The notes below the pieces were generated by a model, which saw only the letters and a list, made by a program, of their open reading frames with translations, was not told the DNA's origin and did no database searches. Both the position numbers and the translations under genes were made by a program. Shown in pieces: positions 47,272-57,008 of a stretch of DNA of 64,000 nucleotides; the first letter of the stretch is position 1, and every line of letters starts with the position of its first letter. This DNA is from Ignavibacteria bacterium (GTDB taxonomy: Bacteria > Bacteroidota > Ignavibacteria > Kapaibacteriales > UBA4661): assembly GCA_013298775.1 (NCBI GenBank), contig JAAFIV010000021.1, positions 1 to 64,000 on the forward strand. The letters run 5' to 3'.

Positions 47272-47982
47272 ATGAAAAATTCATCTCTCCTCTTTCTCGT
47301 GATTATATGCGCTCTTCAAGCAGATTTTCTATCTGCGCAATTGCATCAAAACCACACAGGACAGCTCACCATCAATGGCAAAAACTCTCATTCGTACACG
47401 GTACAGTTTTCTGAACAAGGCGACACCGTGCGTCGTATAACTTCGTACTTGGATGCCGCACAAAAGCTCGTGCGTATGGAAATCACGAAATTTCAGACGA
47501 AACCTCTTTCGCTTATTTCCAATAAAATTGACGATTATAGAACGGGAGAATATCTTGCACAGGAAATGCACGGAAACCGCTTCACAACACGCCGCAGGGA
47601 GCGACAAGGAGAAGAAATCAAGGAAAAAAGTGTAACGGCAGAAAATGCTATCGTGGCAACGCTGGTAAGCGAAAAAGCGCGTCAAAACGTGGAATTGCTG
47701 GACAAAGGGCAGGAAGTCTCTTTTACACTCGCCCTGCCCGCTTTGGGAATTGTTACGGAAATGAAATTTGTCAAGACTGGAAGCCGCACCGTTAATGGCA
47801 TTTCATGCGTGACAGTCAAAACAGAACCCACGAATATCTTCCTCAAAGCCGCAATGGGCGAAGCATCATATTTCTCCTTTGAACGCGCCGCGCCGCACCG
47901 TTTCATGCACTACGAAGGAGTGTTAGGCTTGCCAAACGATGAAGGCAAGCAGCAGAGCGGGAGTGTGGTGATGAAGTATTGA
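47272..47982 (+). CDS. Exported protein of unknown function
   Basis: 236 residues from the Met at 47272 (MKNSSLLFLVIICALQADFL, signal peptide ending near LSAQ); a Met three codons upstream is possible. The mature part is predicted as beta-rich with paired strands (HSYTVQFSEQGDTVRRITSY; GISCVTVKTEP), reminiscent of small outer-membrane lipoprotein-like folds, but no family is recognised. It stands alone, convergent to the secreted protein at 48298-49464. Confidence 0.7.
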   Translation: MKNSSLLFLVIICALQADFLSAQLHQNHTGQLTINGKNSHSYTVQFSEQGDTVRRITSYLDAAQKLVRMEITKFQTKPLSLISNKIDDYRTGEYLAQEMHGNRFTTRRRERQGEEIKEKSVTAENAIVATLVSEKARQNVELLDKGQEVSFTLALPALGIVTEMKFVKTGSRTVNGISCVTVKTEPTNIFLKAAMGEASYFSFERAAPHRFMHYEGVLGLPNDEGKQQSGSVVMKY

Positions 47983-48092
47983 AACAAGAACTTTCGTGCA
48001 GAGCGCAAACACGAGTTGTCTGCGCTCCTACCGAAAAGAATGTGATCGAATTCCTTCACTGGTATCTTTCTCTGAGCCAGTTTCGACGGGAA

Positions 48093-48313
48093 TATATCGT
48101 ATAACAAATTTATCGTACATCAGATTTATTAGAGTTTATCTCGAATAAGGTTTTTAGAGTTTTGGAGCAAGGCAGCATGCTGCCTTGTTTAGTAAAAAAG
48201 TCTATTCGGAATAAAGTCTATTGTACAACAGATTTATCGTACAACAGATTTATCGTACAACAGATTTATCGTATAACAGATTTATCGTATAACAGATTTA
48301 TCGTACAACAGAC
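48093..48313. repeat. 16-bp tandem array interrupted by a MITE
   Basis: Units of CAGATTTATCGTACAA, some with GTATAA; a few degenerate copies lie left of the MITE and five or six lie right of it. The array runs into the stop codon of the secreted protein gene, which ends CGATAA in the unit. The MITE at 48131-48219 entered one unit (CAGATTTATT, then the insertion, then ATTGTACAAC). It spans most of the 315-bp gap, which has no gene. Confidence 0.9.
48131..48219. mobile_element. 89-bp MITE, copy 2
   Basis: Same sequence as 35106-35194, with the same termini and central palindrome, flanked by ATT on both sides (48128-48130 and 48220-48222). The 16-bp tandem unit gives the empty-site form. That the two copies are apparently identical suggests recent movement. 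Confidence 0.88.
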
Positions 48314-49464
48314 AAACGCACCACCGCACGCTCCAACGAACCATCTGCACTGCGCATCACAAGAAACACCAAATACCTGCCAGACGAAAGCTGTTGCGTG
48401 TTTACAGCAAGATTTTTCGCACCTGCCGCTTGGAATGTTGCTGGCGTTGTAAACATCACGCGACCAAGCATATCCAGCACTTCAATATGCACATTCGCTG
48501 CCTGAGAAAGTGTGTATGTGAGAGCAACATTATCTTGAGTGGGATTCGGACTGGCAACAAGTTCCATTGTGGAGAACATTTCTTGTCCGCGAATGCCCGT
48601 AGAAGTAAGATTCTGCAACAAAGTAGCTGTTGTCGCAAGACGCATATTCCCCGTCGTCGCCATAATGCCGCCCATGCCACCGCCCAAAGCACCTTGCGGT
48701 AAAGCTGGCACGGGCGTAATCGTCAAAACGGGATAACGATTTATTCCATCATAGAATTCAAAGCGAACCGTATTGGTAACAATCGTGCGGATGCCTGGAA
48801 TAGAATCCATTGAGGTTGCAGCACGCCGTACACAGAGCGCGTTTTCGATAATTACGTTATTGGGAAGGAGCAATCGTCCGCTTGCCCACGCGGAAATCGT
48901 GTCAAATTCCATAACTGTCGTGGTGATGCTCATTCCAGCACCCATGCCGCCTGGTCGCCCGCCGCCGATAGTGCGCGTAAAACTATGCGTCCCGACCGTT
49001 GGTGCGGAGGAAATGGAAAATGGGAACGTGAAAAAAATTTGATTTGGGGAATACACCGTTGCAGCTTGTATGCGGTTTGCCGTGCCGAGAATACTCAATC
49101 TATTGTCGGCAGCTTGGTAAAACACATAGCTTGAATCACGTTCATTAAAGAGCGCACTTGTCGCGGTAGAAGAAAACACTGTGTGCGGCGTTGCTGATGG
49201 AGCGAGGATACGCAGATTGTATGCTGGACGCACTTGTGTTGTCCACGAGGAGAAATTCCACGCTTGACTTGCACCCGCTTGCGGAAGCGTGAGGCGCAGA
49301 ATGGCGGCAGAATCAGCATCGCGCAGAACAAATGTTGTCCCGATTGCGGGAACGCTGTTTGCCGACGTGAGAATAGGTTGCGCCATTACGTGAGTTTGGA
49401 GCAATGCGTTCGCGCAAAGAGCGCAGAGAATCAACATCGTAGCAGAAAAAACATTTTTTTTCAT
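48298..49464 (-). CDS. Secreted protein with type IX (Por) C-terminal sorting domain
   Basis: 388 residues. Signal peptide (NVFSATMLILCALCANALLQ), a beta-rich body of unknown function (about 30-300; Gly/Met-rich turns such as GGGRPGGMGAGM), then a T9SS type A sorting domain over about the last 80 residues (VASPNPTQDNVALTYTLSQA, VLDMLGRVMF, LSSGRYLVFLVMR). It is exported by Sec and then the type IX system to the cell surface. Its presence argues for a T9SS-bearing Bacteroidota-like host. The function of the body cannot be read. Confidence 0.85.
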   Translation of the reverse strand: MKKNVFSATMLILCALCANALLQTHVMAQPILTSANSVPAIGTTFVLRDADSAAILRLTLPQAGASQAWNFSSWTTQVRPAYNLRILAPSATPHTVFSSTATSALFNERDSSYVFYQAADNRLSILGTANRIQAATVYSPNQIFFTFPFSISSAPTVGTHSFTRTIGGGRPGGMGAGMSITTTVMEFDTISAWASGRLLLPNNVIIENALCVRRAATSMDSIPGIRTIVTNTVRFEFYDGINRYPVLTITPVPALPQGALGGGMGGIMATTGNMRLATTATLLQNLTSTGIRGQEMFSTMELVASPNPTQDNVALTYTLSQAANVHIEVLDMLGRVMFTTPATFQAAGAKNLAVNTQQLSSGRYLVFLVMRSADGSLERAVVRLSVVR

Positions 49465-49533
49465 GGTATAATCCTTGATAAAAAAGAAGAGTTGAATTCA
49501 AACTATAAAAAAACAGACAACTTCGCAACCTCA

Positions 49534-51378
49534 TTACACCGTCAGGCGCAGCGCGGAGCGTGACGGAAGGCGTTGCGCGGAACTTGTTTGCAAAATAAAC
49601 CGCGACAACGAAGCCTGCAAGCGGCTCATCTGCTCACGAAGCTGCGACGCGGAAGCCGCGATATTGCTCACTCCGCTTGATGATTCTTCCGAAATAGCCA
49701 CAATCGCCTCCACGTTCACCGAAATATGCTTGCTCGTGATAGATTGCTCCTCCGTCGCACCCGCAATCGTTGAAATCATCGTGAGTGCGGAATTGGAACT
49801 GGCAACGATATTACCGAGCGACGTACCCGCCGCATCCGCCAGTTCCACGCCGCGTGTGGCTTGCGTGTTGCCGTTGTGCATGATGTGAACTGCTTCGTCG
49901 GTTTCTTTGCGAATCATGTTCACCACGCCCGCAATCTGCTTTGTGGCTTGTTGGGTGCGCTCGGCGAGTTTGCGTACTTCATCGGCAACAACCGCAAAGC
50001 CGCGTCCTGACTCGCCCGCACGAGCCGCTTCGATGGCTGCGTTCAGCGCGAGAAGATTTGTTTGGTCGGCAATTTCATTGATAACCGAGATAATATCGCC
50101 AATCTCCGCGCTGGACTCGCCCAAACGCTCAATCGTAGCGGCAGATTTCGCCACCGCGCTGGCAATATCGCGGATTTTCTGCACAGCTTCCTGCACAATA
50201 AAACCACCCTGTTCGGCAACATTTTTATTTTTCTTCGCCACATCCGCCGCATTCGATGAATGCTCGGCGTTGATGTGAATCGCGCTCGTCATTTCTTCGA
50301 TAGATTGGTAAATCTGCCGCGCTTGCAAGGATTGGTCGTGCATCCCGCTTGAAAGCTGCTCCGACGACGAACCGATAAGTTCCGCCACCGCCAATGCTTC
50401 TTCAGCCGATTGCCGCACATCCAGCATCAATGCTTGAACGCCTTCCAGCGCAGTATTGAAGCCGTGCGCAAGCTGCCCAATAGCATCATCGTTTTCAACG
50501 GCAATGCGCGTTGTGAGGTCGCCTTTTGCAAACTTTGTAATTTCCTGCAACATCGCTTCCACACTTGCTTGCAGGTATTCTTGCTGCTCCACTGCCACGC
50601 GCTGCGCTTCGGTGGCACGCATTTCGCCTTCATGCGCGGCAACGGTCTGCCGCGTAACTTCCTCATTCGCACTCACCAAACTCCGCACCATTGCGCCAAA
50701 TGCCCGCATGAGTTCGTCAATTTCGCTGCGCGAATTGTGTTTGCTATTCGCCGTATCAAGCCGTTCCAGCGTGGTTTCATGCGCTATTGCGGTGTTCAGA
50801 TTACCCGCGCCAATTTCCACCGCCGCATCACGAAGACGTATAATTGGCTCTGCAACGCTTTTCGCCACAAAGTATGCCGCAACACTGCCCAGAACCAGCA
50901 TAAACACTAGCACTCCAATTATTGTCAGCATCCTCGTCAGAATCGTTTGAACAATGCGCCCCGTCGAAGTGCCAACAACGACGTAGCCTTTCAAGGTTTC
51001 AGACTCGACGGGAGAGCGCATCACCACAAGCGACTGCTTGGTCGCTGAATCAATCACGCCATTCACCATCGTTTTTTCGTTGAACTCAAATTTTTCGGGA
51101 AATGCCGCCACCGTCGCACCATCGCTCACGATTGCGACAAAACGGACATCGGGATTGCGCTTCACGTAGTCAATGGCTCGCTGCGCACTTTGCAAATCCT
51201 GATTTTGCAAACCAATCGAAACCCCCAGCGCGACGGTCTCGGCGAGTGCCTGCACCTCGCGCGTGAAGGATTCAAGCAGAGTTTGGCGGGTTTGCATCGG
51301 GAAATACACGCCGACAAAGACGAGAATTGCGACGATGAGAGCATTCGTCAGGAGTTGGATTTTTGTTCTTAGGCGCAT
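49534..51378 (-). CDS. Methyl-accepting chemotaxis protein
   Basis: 614 residues. N-terminal helix (about 10-28), periplasmic sensing domain of about 110 residues ([34 protein letters not shown]), second helix (about 150-173), HAMP ([20 protein letters not shown]), a second helical stretch with a HAMP-like [20 protein letters not shown], and an MA signalling domain with the hairpin tip [20 protein letters not shown]. It signals through CheA/CheW, but no che gene is present in the window. Ligand unknown. Confidence 0.92.
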   Translation of the reverse strand: MRLRTKIQLLTNALIVAILVFVGVYFPMQTRQTLLESFTREVQALAETVALGVSIGLQNQDLQSAQRAIDYVKRNPDVRFVAIVSDGATVAAFPEKFEFNEKTMVNGVIDSATKQSLVVMRSPVESETLKGYVVVGTSTGRIVQTILTRMLTIIGVLVFMLVLGSVAAYFVAKSVAEPIIRLRDAAVEIGAGNLNTAIAHETTLERLDTANSKHNSRSEIDELMRAFGAMVRSLVSANEEVTRQTVAAHEGEMRATEAQRVAVEQQEYLQASVEAMLQEITKFAKGDLTTRIAVENDDAIGQLAHGFNTALEGVQALMLDVRQSAEEALAVAELIGSSSEQLSSGMHDQSLQARQIYQSIEEMTSAIHINAEHSSNAADVAKKNKNVAEQGGFIVQEAVQKIRDIASAVAKSAATIERLGESSAEIGDIISVINEIADQTNLLALNAAIEAARAGESGRGFAVVADEVRKLAERTQQATKQIAGVVNMIRKETDEAVHIMHNGNTQATRGVELADAAGTSLGNIVASSNSALTMISTIAGATEEQSITSKHISVNVEAIVAISEESSSGVSNIAASASQLREQMSRLQASLSRFILQTSSAQRLPSRSALRLTV

Positions 51379-51393
51379 AGTTAATGGTGTTTA

Positions 51394-51470
51394 GTGGTCA
51401 TTGGTCATTGGTGCATTAGTCATTGGTACTTGGTCATTGGTAGCGCGGAACGCTCTTGTCTGCGCAATTA
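51394..51470. repeat. Short TCATTGGT direct repeats and half palindrome
   Basis: Several TGGTCATTGGT-like units upstream of the chemoreceptor start, followed by GTAGCGCGGAACGCTCTTGT, a half copy of the GACAAGAGTG palindrome. It ends at the stop of the neighbouring lipoprotein gene. Confidence 0.55.
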
Positions 51471-52529
51471 CTTCGGTCGAACCGTGAAACTGGCTGGCTT
51501 TGAACGCCCAACAAACACGCCAATTCCATCACCCGTTACATTCCAAATCGGATTTTGTCCGCTTCCGCCAAAGGCATTGGTGGTAGGCGTATTGCGGTTT
51601 GCAGAGGTTTGGTAACGTTCAAAGGCAGCATCCATCGCCTCCACCGAAACAATGCTGACGGTGTTGGATGTTACGAGGCGAAAGGGCGCATTGGGCGTAA
51701 TCTGAAACCGCGCTGTGTAGCCCAGCGCGAAGTCCGCAACACCGCTCAAGGGCAGGCTGAGTGTGGCATTGGTAATCACCGCATCGGGCAGAGTAACAGA
51801 GCGTACCGTATCGCGGAAACCAACCCGCGTGTAGCGATAGCCCTCATTCGGGCGGGCTTGCAGACCAAGATTTATCTGTGTGGAAAGCTCTTGCACTCTC
51901 GTCAAAGCTGGCATCATGTTCATTCCGCCTGGTCTTCCGCCCGCAGGTGGCATTCCGCCCATTCCGGGGCGACCGGGCAGTACTGTTACCGAATCCGTGC
52001 GCCAAACAAGATTGTTACTCGTTTGCACCATAGGCGTTTCGGGAACAAAGGTGCTTGCTGTTGCGCGTTTGCCGTTCCAATTTACGGTGAGTGTGTAGCT
52101 TTTTCCGCTTTCGACAATCAGCCCAGAAGCCTCGTATTTACTTGCTTCTGCGTCGTAGCCAGCAATCGGCAACCCTTCGGCAGTTTTCGGGATAATTCCT
52201 GTGGAGGCTTGCAATGTGAGTGGAACTGCACGACCATCCACCGTCAGCGTTACTTCTGCGTTTTTGACCAATGTTTTGGAAACAAGAAACGTGTCCAAAG
52301 GCGGCAAAGTGCGCGTAATTTCTATGTTTCTGACAGGTTGTCCTGCTGTTAAAATGCCCGAAATAACGAGTTTTTCCGTTGCCGGAAGTGTCGCGCCTTC
52401 AATGACGCTGGTGGCGCAACTTTGCAACAACCACGAAGCCATGAACAGCGCACTAACGCTTATTCCTGCGGCAATGAGAGAACGTAACGTTTTCGAGGTT
52501 GGTGATGAAATTTTCGATGAAGTTTGCAT
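51468..52529 (-). CDS. DUF4249-type lipoprotein, partner of the upstream TonB receptor
   Basis: 353 residues from the Met at 52529 (MQTSSKISSPTSKTLRSLIA); lipobox SWLLQSC then AT. The first half has the DUF4249 pattern: TEKLVISGILTAGQPVRNIE, PPLDTF, then NAEVTLTVDG. A Met/Gly/Pro-rich insert follows (LPGRPGMGGMPPAGGRPGGM). DUF4249 lipoproteins are usually encoded with TonB-dependent receptors, as here. The frame opens upstream at 52646 by reading through a palindromic element; the lipobox fixes the start at 52529. Confidence 0.82.
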   Translation of the reverse strand: MQTSSKISSPTSKTLRSLIAAGISVSALFMASWLLQSCATSVIEGATLPATEKLVISGILTAGQPVRNIEITRTLPPLDTFLVSKTLVKNAEVTLTVDGRAVPLTLQASTGIIPKTAEGLPIAGYDAEASKYEASGLIVESGKSYTLTVNWNGKRATASTFVPETPMVQTSNNLVWRTDSVTVLPGRPGMGGMPPAGGRPGGMNMMPALTRVQELSTQINLGLQARPNEGYRYTRVGFRDTVRSVTLPDAVITNATLSLPLSGVADFALGYTARFQITPNAPFRLVTSNTVSIVSVEAMDAAFERYQTSANRNTPTTNAFGGSGQNPIWNVTGDGIGVFVGRSKPASFTVRPK

Positions 52530-52592
52530 GATTTTTTTGATTGATGTGAACTGATGAATTGAGGCAAATTGCCAAGAATAAAAAGTGTCGCA

Positions 52593-52708
52593 TTCGCCCC
52601 CTTGATAAAGGGGGAACGGGGGATTTTTTCGCCTATGCGTGAGCAAGGGTGTGCGAGCAACCGCATAGAACCTTAAATCCCCCGTTCCCCCTTTATCAAG
52701 GGGGCGAA
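52593..52708. repeat. Palindromic element in the TonB receptor/DUF4249 junction
   Basis: Perfect 31-bp inverted arms (52593-52623 and 52678-52708; core CCCTTGATAAAGGGGGAACG) with an inner pair CGCCTATGCG / CGCATAG. Each arm also folds on itself (CCCCCTTGATAAAGGGGG). It lies between the receptor stop and the lipoprotein start, so it forms a strong hairpin in the mRNA. Confidence 0.9.
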
Positions 52709-52726
52709 GGATTGTAGCACCAATCC

Positions 52727-55072
52727 TTAAAACTTGAACCCAATAAACACCGTCGGAATAATCGGAAACAGCGCGGTTTGCGTAACTGCGCCTGAAAGCA
52801 CACCTGTTTTCGGGTCTGCGGTGTAGCTGACAGCAACCGAAAACGGATTCTGCCGATTATAGGTGTTGTAAATGCTCAAACCGCCATTAAACGGGAGATT
52901 GAACCACGTAAAATAGTGCGTGATGTTCACGCCTAAATTGTGGAAATCAGGCGCAGTGAAGCCGTTGCGCTGGGTGTAGTTGATGCGCTGCGACGGAATG
53001 AGCGTTTGGGAATCGAAATTTGGAAAAGAGTATTGCCCTGAAGGCATTGTAAATGCTTGTCCGGTGGCAAATTGCCATGTTACGCCGAAGTCCCACAATT
53101 CGTTCAATTTGTAATTCAAGACCACCGAAATATCGTGCCGACGGTCGTAGCGCGGGTAAAAAGGTTTGCCGTCGTTCAGTTCAGCAAAGGTGCGCGTTGT
53201 CCACGAAAGCGTGTACCCAAGCCATCCCGTGAGTGCGCCGATACGTTTTTGCAGGAAAAATTCCACGCCGTATGCTTCGCCATTGCCCGCTGTGAGTTGT
53301 GATTCCGCCGGCGCGAATAGCCCAAAGGTCGCATTATCCTTGAATTCGTAAAGGTTTTGCATCGCTTTGTAATAGCCTTCCACGCTCACCATCCATTCTT
53401 TGTCGAAGAGGTACGTTTCCGCGCCAAGCACGTATTGAACGCCGTTTGCGGGCTTGATGGTTTCTGTTGCGGGAAACCACGTGTCCGTCGGCAGCGAAAT
53501 ATCATTGCGCACGATGAGGTGCATAAATTGGTTCGCAATCGCAAACGCGCCCTTCAGCGTAACATCCTCCGTAAGCGCGTAACTAAGCGATGCGCGGGGT
53601 TCGGGCAAAATACGATTGCCTAATTGAAAATATGCCAAGCGGAAACCCAGATTTGCCGCCAGTTGTGGGGTGATTTGCCACTCATCCTGCACGTATGCTG
53701 CCGCCTCAAGCGCGTTGATAGTCGCATTGCCGCCCGCTTCATCCAAAATGTTTGAAAGGGTGCGGTTGCTGGATTCGGCAATGGTATTGAAGCGGTGATA
53801 GGTCGCTTCCACGCCCGCTTTGATGGTGTGTTCTTGGGTTGGGAAATACTGCACGTCGCCTTTGACGGTAATATCACGAATTTGCGAAAAGGTGTTGAAA
53901 CCGAAGCCGCCGCTTGTTGCAGCGTCGCCCGCGCCAAGATTAAACCCAAAGCGGTAGTCGGTGTAAATCGCCGAAAAATTGGTGAATAACGTTGGTGAAA
54001 CAATGTGCGACCAACGCAGATTTCCCGTCGCATTGCCCCAATCTAAGCCAAAGTTGAAGGCAGAACCGGCGGGCTGTGCCAGTACGTCGTTGCCGAAATA
54101 TCCGCTCACGAAAATGCGGTCATTTTCACCGATTTTGTAATTCAGTTTCGCGTTCAGGTCATAAAAATAATAGCTTGGAATGCCGCCCAGACCTGATATT
54201 GCGGTCAGCAAATCAAAATACGTGCGCCGCCCAGACACCATAAAACTTGCATCCTCGCCGATAGGACCTTCCAGCGTCAGGCGTGATGCAATCAGGCTCA
54301 GGTTTGCCGAACCCGAAAATTTTTCTTTCGAGCCTTCTTTCATCGTCAAATCCACCACGCTCGACAAACGCCCGCCGTACTCGGCAGGAAACGCGCCCTT
54401 GATGACGCGCACGTCGCGGATAGCGTCGTTATTGAAGGTGCTGAGAATGCCGCCCAAGTGCGACGGATTATAGACCGTTACGCCGTCGAGCAGAATCAAG
54501 TTTTGGTCGGGCGAGCCGCCGCGCACGTACAAGCCGCTTGAAGCCTCGCCGCCAGACTTGATGCCGGGCATAAGTTGCAACACGCGAAAAATATCCGTTT
54601 CACCGCCCAAGGACGGCATTTTGCTGATAAAATCCGATTTCAATTCCACAGAACTAATGTTGCTCGTTGGCGAACTTGACTGCCGCTCTGCCTGCACCGT
54701 TACTTGCTCCGAGCGGACATTTTGCATTTGCATTGCCACGTTTTGACGCACGGCTTCGTCGGCTTTATCAACAACAATTTTTTTGAGGAATTTTTTATAG
54801 CCAATTCCCTGCACAACAAGATAGAATGTGCCTTGCGGGACATTTGGCAAGGAATAAAATCCAAATTTGTTCGTCCGCGCACCACGCACAACATTCGCGC
54901 TGGAAGTGGACGCGCTATCTTTGGAAAGAACGACGTTTACGCCGATGACAAACTCGCCCGAAGCCGCTTCGCTCACAACTCCAGATATGACGGCGTTTTG
55001 GGCAAATGCGGGCGTTTGCAAGAGAGCAAAACACAAGAGAAAAAGGCTCGAAAGCCGCTTGAATACGTGCAT
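52727..55072 (-). CDS. TonB-dependent receptor with carboxypeptidase-regulatory-like domain
   Basis: 781 residues. Signal peptide (LSSLFLLCFALLQTPAFAQ), regulatory-like sandwich (about 27-115; GFYSLPNVPQGTFYLVVQGI), plug (SDFISKMPSLGGETDIFRVL, SSGLYVRGGSPDQNLILLDG, GAFPAEYGGRLSSVVDLTMK) and a barrel ending in an aromatic strand (IIPTVFIGFKF). It belongs to the group whose plug reads VRGG.PDQNL..LDG..VYNP.H, generally paired with DUF4249 lipoproteins, as here. Substrate unknown. First gene of a two-gene unit with 51468-52529. Confidence 0.92.
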   Translation of the reverse strand: MHVFKRLSSLFLLCFALLQTPAFAQNAVISGVVSEAASGEFVIGVNVVLSKDSASTSSANVVRGARTNKFGFYSLPNVPQGTFYLVVQGIGYKKFLKKIVVDKADEAVRQNVAMQMQNVRSEQVTVQAERQSSSPTSNISSVELKSDFISKMPSLGGETDIFRVLQLMPGIKSGGEASSGLYVRGGSPDQNLILLDGVTVYNPSHLGGILSTFNNDAIRDVRVIKGAFPAEYGGRLSSVVDLTMKEGSKEKFSGSANLSLIASRLTLEGPIGEDASFMVSGRRTYFDLLTAISGLGGIPSYYFYDLNAKLNYKIGENDRIFVSGYFGNDVLAQPAGSAFNFGLDWGNATGNLRWSHIVSPTLFTNFSAIYTDYRFGFNLGAGDAATSGGFGFNTFSQIRDITVKGDVQYFPTQEHTIKAGVEATYHRFNTIAESSNRTLSNILDEAGGNATINALEAAAYVQDEWQITPQLAANLGFRLAYFQLGNRILPEPRASLSYALTEDVTLKGAFAIANQFMHLIVRNDISLPTDTWFPATETIKPANGVQYVLGAETYLFDKEWMVSVEGYYKAMQNLYEFKDNATFGLFAPAESQLTAGNGEAYGVEFFLQKRIGALTGWLGYTLSWTTRTFAELNDGKPFYPRYDRRHDISVVLNYKLNELWDFGVTWQFATGQAFTMPSGQYSFPNFDSQTLIPSQRINYTQRNGFTAPDFHNLGVNITHYFTWFNLPFNGGLSIYNTYNRQNPFSVAVSYTADPKTGVLSGAVTQTALFPIIPTVFIGFKF

Positions 55073-55173
55073 TGTAGATATTGAAAAGTTTGTAAAATTA
55101 TTTCAACAGTGGCAGATATGTCATTACGTCAGCGTACCAGCATGATTTGGAATACTGAAAACTGGCTCTCTAC

Positions 55174-55287
55174 GTGAGGGTCTGACTTCTTAGTCAGGCT
55201 CTCACTTCTGCTCAAGCTGAAGGAAGAAGTAAGTGAGGGAAGAAGGAGGGAAGAAGTGAGAGCCTCAATAGGAATTGAGACCCTCAC
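55174..55287. repeat. Palindromic repeat downstream of the phosphate-binding-like gene
   Basis: Outer pair GTGAGGGTCT / GACCCTCAC and inner pair GGCTCTCACTT / AAGTGAGAGCC, with a purine-rich centre (AGGAAGAAGTAAGTGAGGGA). It is a sixth palindrome family, not seen elsewhere in the window. Confidence 0.7.
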
Positions 55288-55306
55288 AACCCGTGTAAGC
55301 AAGCAC

Positions 55307-55765
55307 CTACTTTATCGTCGCCAGCACTTTCACGTTTTTGTTTACGCTTTCGGCGTTCACGTAAGCGATTGCACCTGGCGTATTTGCTACCTTTTCGAGT
55401 AGTTCTTGTTCGGAATTAACGGCAATGGGCGGTAAGCCTTTCCCGGAGAATTGCTTTTTGAGCCAGAGTTTTTGCATTTCCGTAAAAGCGGTGTTCAATG
55501 AGGCATAAAATCTGGATTTGATTGGTGAATCGCCTTTTACTTCAAAGACCGTAATTTTGCTGCCGTCCGCCCAGTTACGCGTGTTCAGCGTATAAATATC
55601 CAAGATTTTATCTGCTTCCAAGGTCTGCGCAGATGAGGATTTATGCGCTATCACGGCGACACTTTGCGCAAACATGGACGCGCTTGATGCGGTGAAGAAA
55701 AACAGCCCAACAATAAGGATTGATGCGGCATTCAGGGATATGATTTTTTTTGTAGTGATGTTCAT
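55307..55765 (-). CDS. Small phosphate-type periplasmic binding protein
   Basis: 152 residues from the Met at 55765 (MNITTKKIISLNAASILIVG), a signal peptide. The mature part matches the PstS/PBP-like class: LEADKILDIYTLNTRNWADG, TVFEVKGDSPIKSRFYASLN and ELLEKVANTPGAIAYVNAES are typical of the short phosphate ABC substrate-binding-like proteins that lack the second lobe. No ABC permease or ATPase is present. It lies 13 bp after the porin gene, so the two form an operon and may handle phosphate or another oxyanion. The frame opens at 55957 but the upstream part is antisense overlap with the porin. Confidence 0.85.
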   Translation of the reverse strand: MNITTKKIISLNAASILIVGLFFFTASSASMFAQSVAVIAHKSSSAQTLEADKILDIYTLNTRNWADGSKITVFEVKGDSPIKSRFYASLNTAFTEMQKLWLKKQFSGKGLPPIAVNSEQELLEKVANTPGAIAYVNAESVNKNVKVLATIK

Positions 55766-55778
55766 GGTGCAATTCTCC

Positions 55779-56975
55779 TTAAAAAATGACGCTGAGACCG
55801 AGGTAAATAAAATTGATGGTGATAGCATTCGTAGAACGCGACTGAATGCGCTGGTACTGCGCTTTTGCCACCAAACCATCGGTAATACGGTAGCCCGCAC
55901 CGCCGCCGAATGCTTCCAAGCCACCTGCTCCTGCATCGTCGGGATTGATAACATCACCTTTCAAATAATTGTAATTGCCATACGCAAAAAATTTGTCGGT
56001 AAAATTGTACAACAAATGCCCGTAGTAGAAGGTTTTATCAAGTGTACCGCGAAAATTGGTGGGATATTTTGCATCGTGAAAAACGCCAATGTATTCGCCC
56101 TCGAACTCGAAATTGGCAACCGAAAACGACAAGTCCGCCCCAACACGAACACGCGGCACATCGCCAATCGGCGCGAGAAATTCACGCCGCACACCTGGTA
56201 ATCCCGCAGCAGCGAATGTCCCAAAGGTCGTATCGGTGCGCTTGTCGCGGTCGTAGGTGCCGGAAACGCCTACTTTGAAGGTTTCTGCCGCATTGCGAAC
56301 ACCAATGCGCCCGCCAACGGACTTGAACGGAGAAGTGTCCTCGCCCGTCAAGCCGCCTCCTGCCTGTCCCGCAGTATTCCGCGAAGCAATGTATGAGGTT
56401 TCAGAATTGCCCGTGTGCAGCGCGTAATCGAAGCGCATTCCGCCAATCGGCAGCGAGCCGTACACCTGTAAGAATGCCCGTTCTGGCAAGAAATCTTCCG
56501 CATTCAAAAGACTGGCAATACTCGTTTCATACACGAATGGACGAAACAAATACGGCAAAAGCGGCGTACGGTTTTTGAGTTCGTTCAAATTGTTAAATGT
56601 CGGCAACAAGAGACCAGCCTTGACGTTCAGGGCTTCGCTGTTCGCATAATTTGCCCACGCTTCCTCGACGCTGAAACTTCCCCACCCGCGCTGGGAAGCG
56701 TAGGAAAGCGAAAATTCCAAATTCACAAACGCGCTAAAGTAGTCGCCAAGCGGCTTGGAAAGGAAGATATTCATTTGCTGCAAAGAAAACGTGTTGCGCT
56801 CGGCGGTGTTGGTAATCGTGCCGCGTGGCGTAGTGATGACGTTTTCGGTGCGTTGGTTATAGCCCAAGACCTGCATATAGCCGTAAATGCGGAGGTCTTC
56901 AAGCTGCGCGAATGCTGGCTTTACAAGGAAGCAGCTCAGGAGCAAGACCCAAAAAGTACGTTGAAAGAGCTTCAT
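55779..56975 (-). CDS. Outer-membrane porin (phosphate-selective-like)
   Basis: 398 residues. Signal peptide (TFWVLLLSCFLVKPAFAQ), then a beta-barrel starting LEDLRIYGYMQVLGYNQRTE and ending in a classical strand with terminal Phe (FIYLGLSVIF). Motifs such as FLSKPLGDYFSAFVNLEFSL, AGLLLPTFNNLNELKNRTPL and FEGEYIGVFHDAKYPTNFRG fit the O/P porin superfamily. It forms an operon with the small periplasmic binding protein. Phosphate specificity is only suggested by the neighbour. Confidence 0.82.
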   Translation of the reverse strand: MKLFQRTFWVLLLSCFLVKPAFAQLEDLRIYGYMQVLGYNQRTENVITTPRGTITNTAERNTFSLQQMNIFLSKPLGDYFSAFVNLEFSLSYASQRGWGSFSVEEAWANYANSEALNVKAGLLLPTFNNLNELKNRTPLLPYLFRPFVYETSIASLLNAEDFLPERAFLQVYGSLPIGGMRFDYALHTGNSETSYIASRNTAGQAGGGLTGEDTSPFKSVGGRIGVRNAAETFKVGVSGTYDRDKRTDTTFGTFAAAGLPGVRREFLAPIGDVPRVRVGADLSFSVANFEFEGEYIGVFHDAKYPTNFRGTLDKTFYYGHLLYNFTDKFFAYGNYNYLKGDVINPDDAGAGGLEAFGGGAGYRITDGLVAKAQYQRIQSRSTNAITINFIYLGLSVIF

Positions 56976-57008
56976 AATCGGAAGGGAAAAGTGTAAAAAA
57001 TTGCGTTG

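Noticed and set aside
48093-48313. CRISPR array
   Set aside because: The 16-bp units are contiguous without unique spacers, and no cas genes are present.
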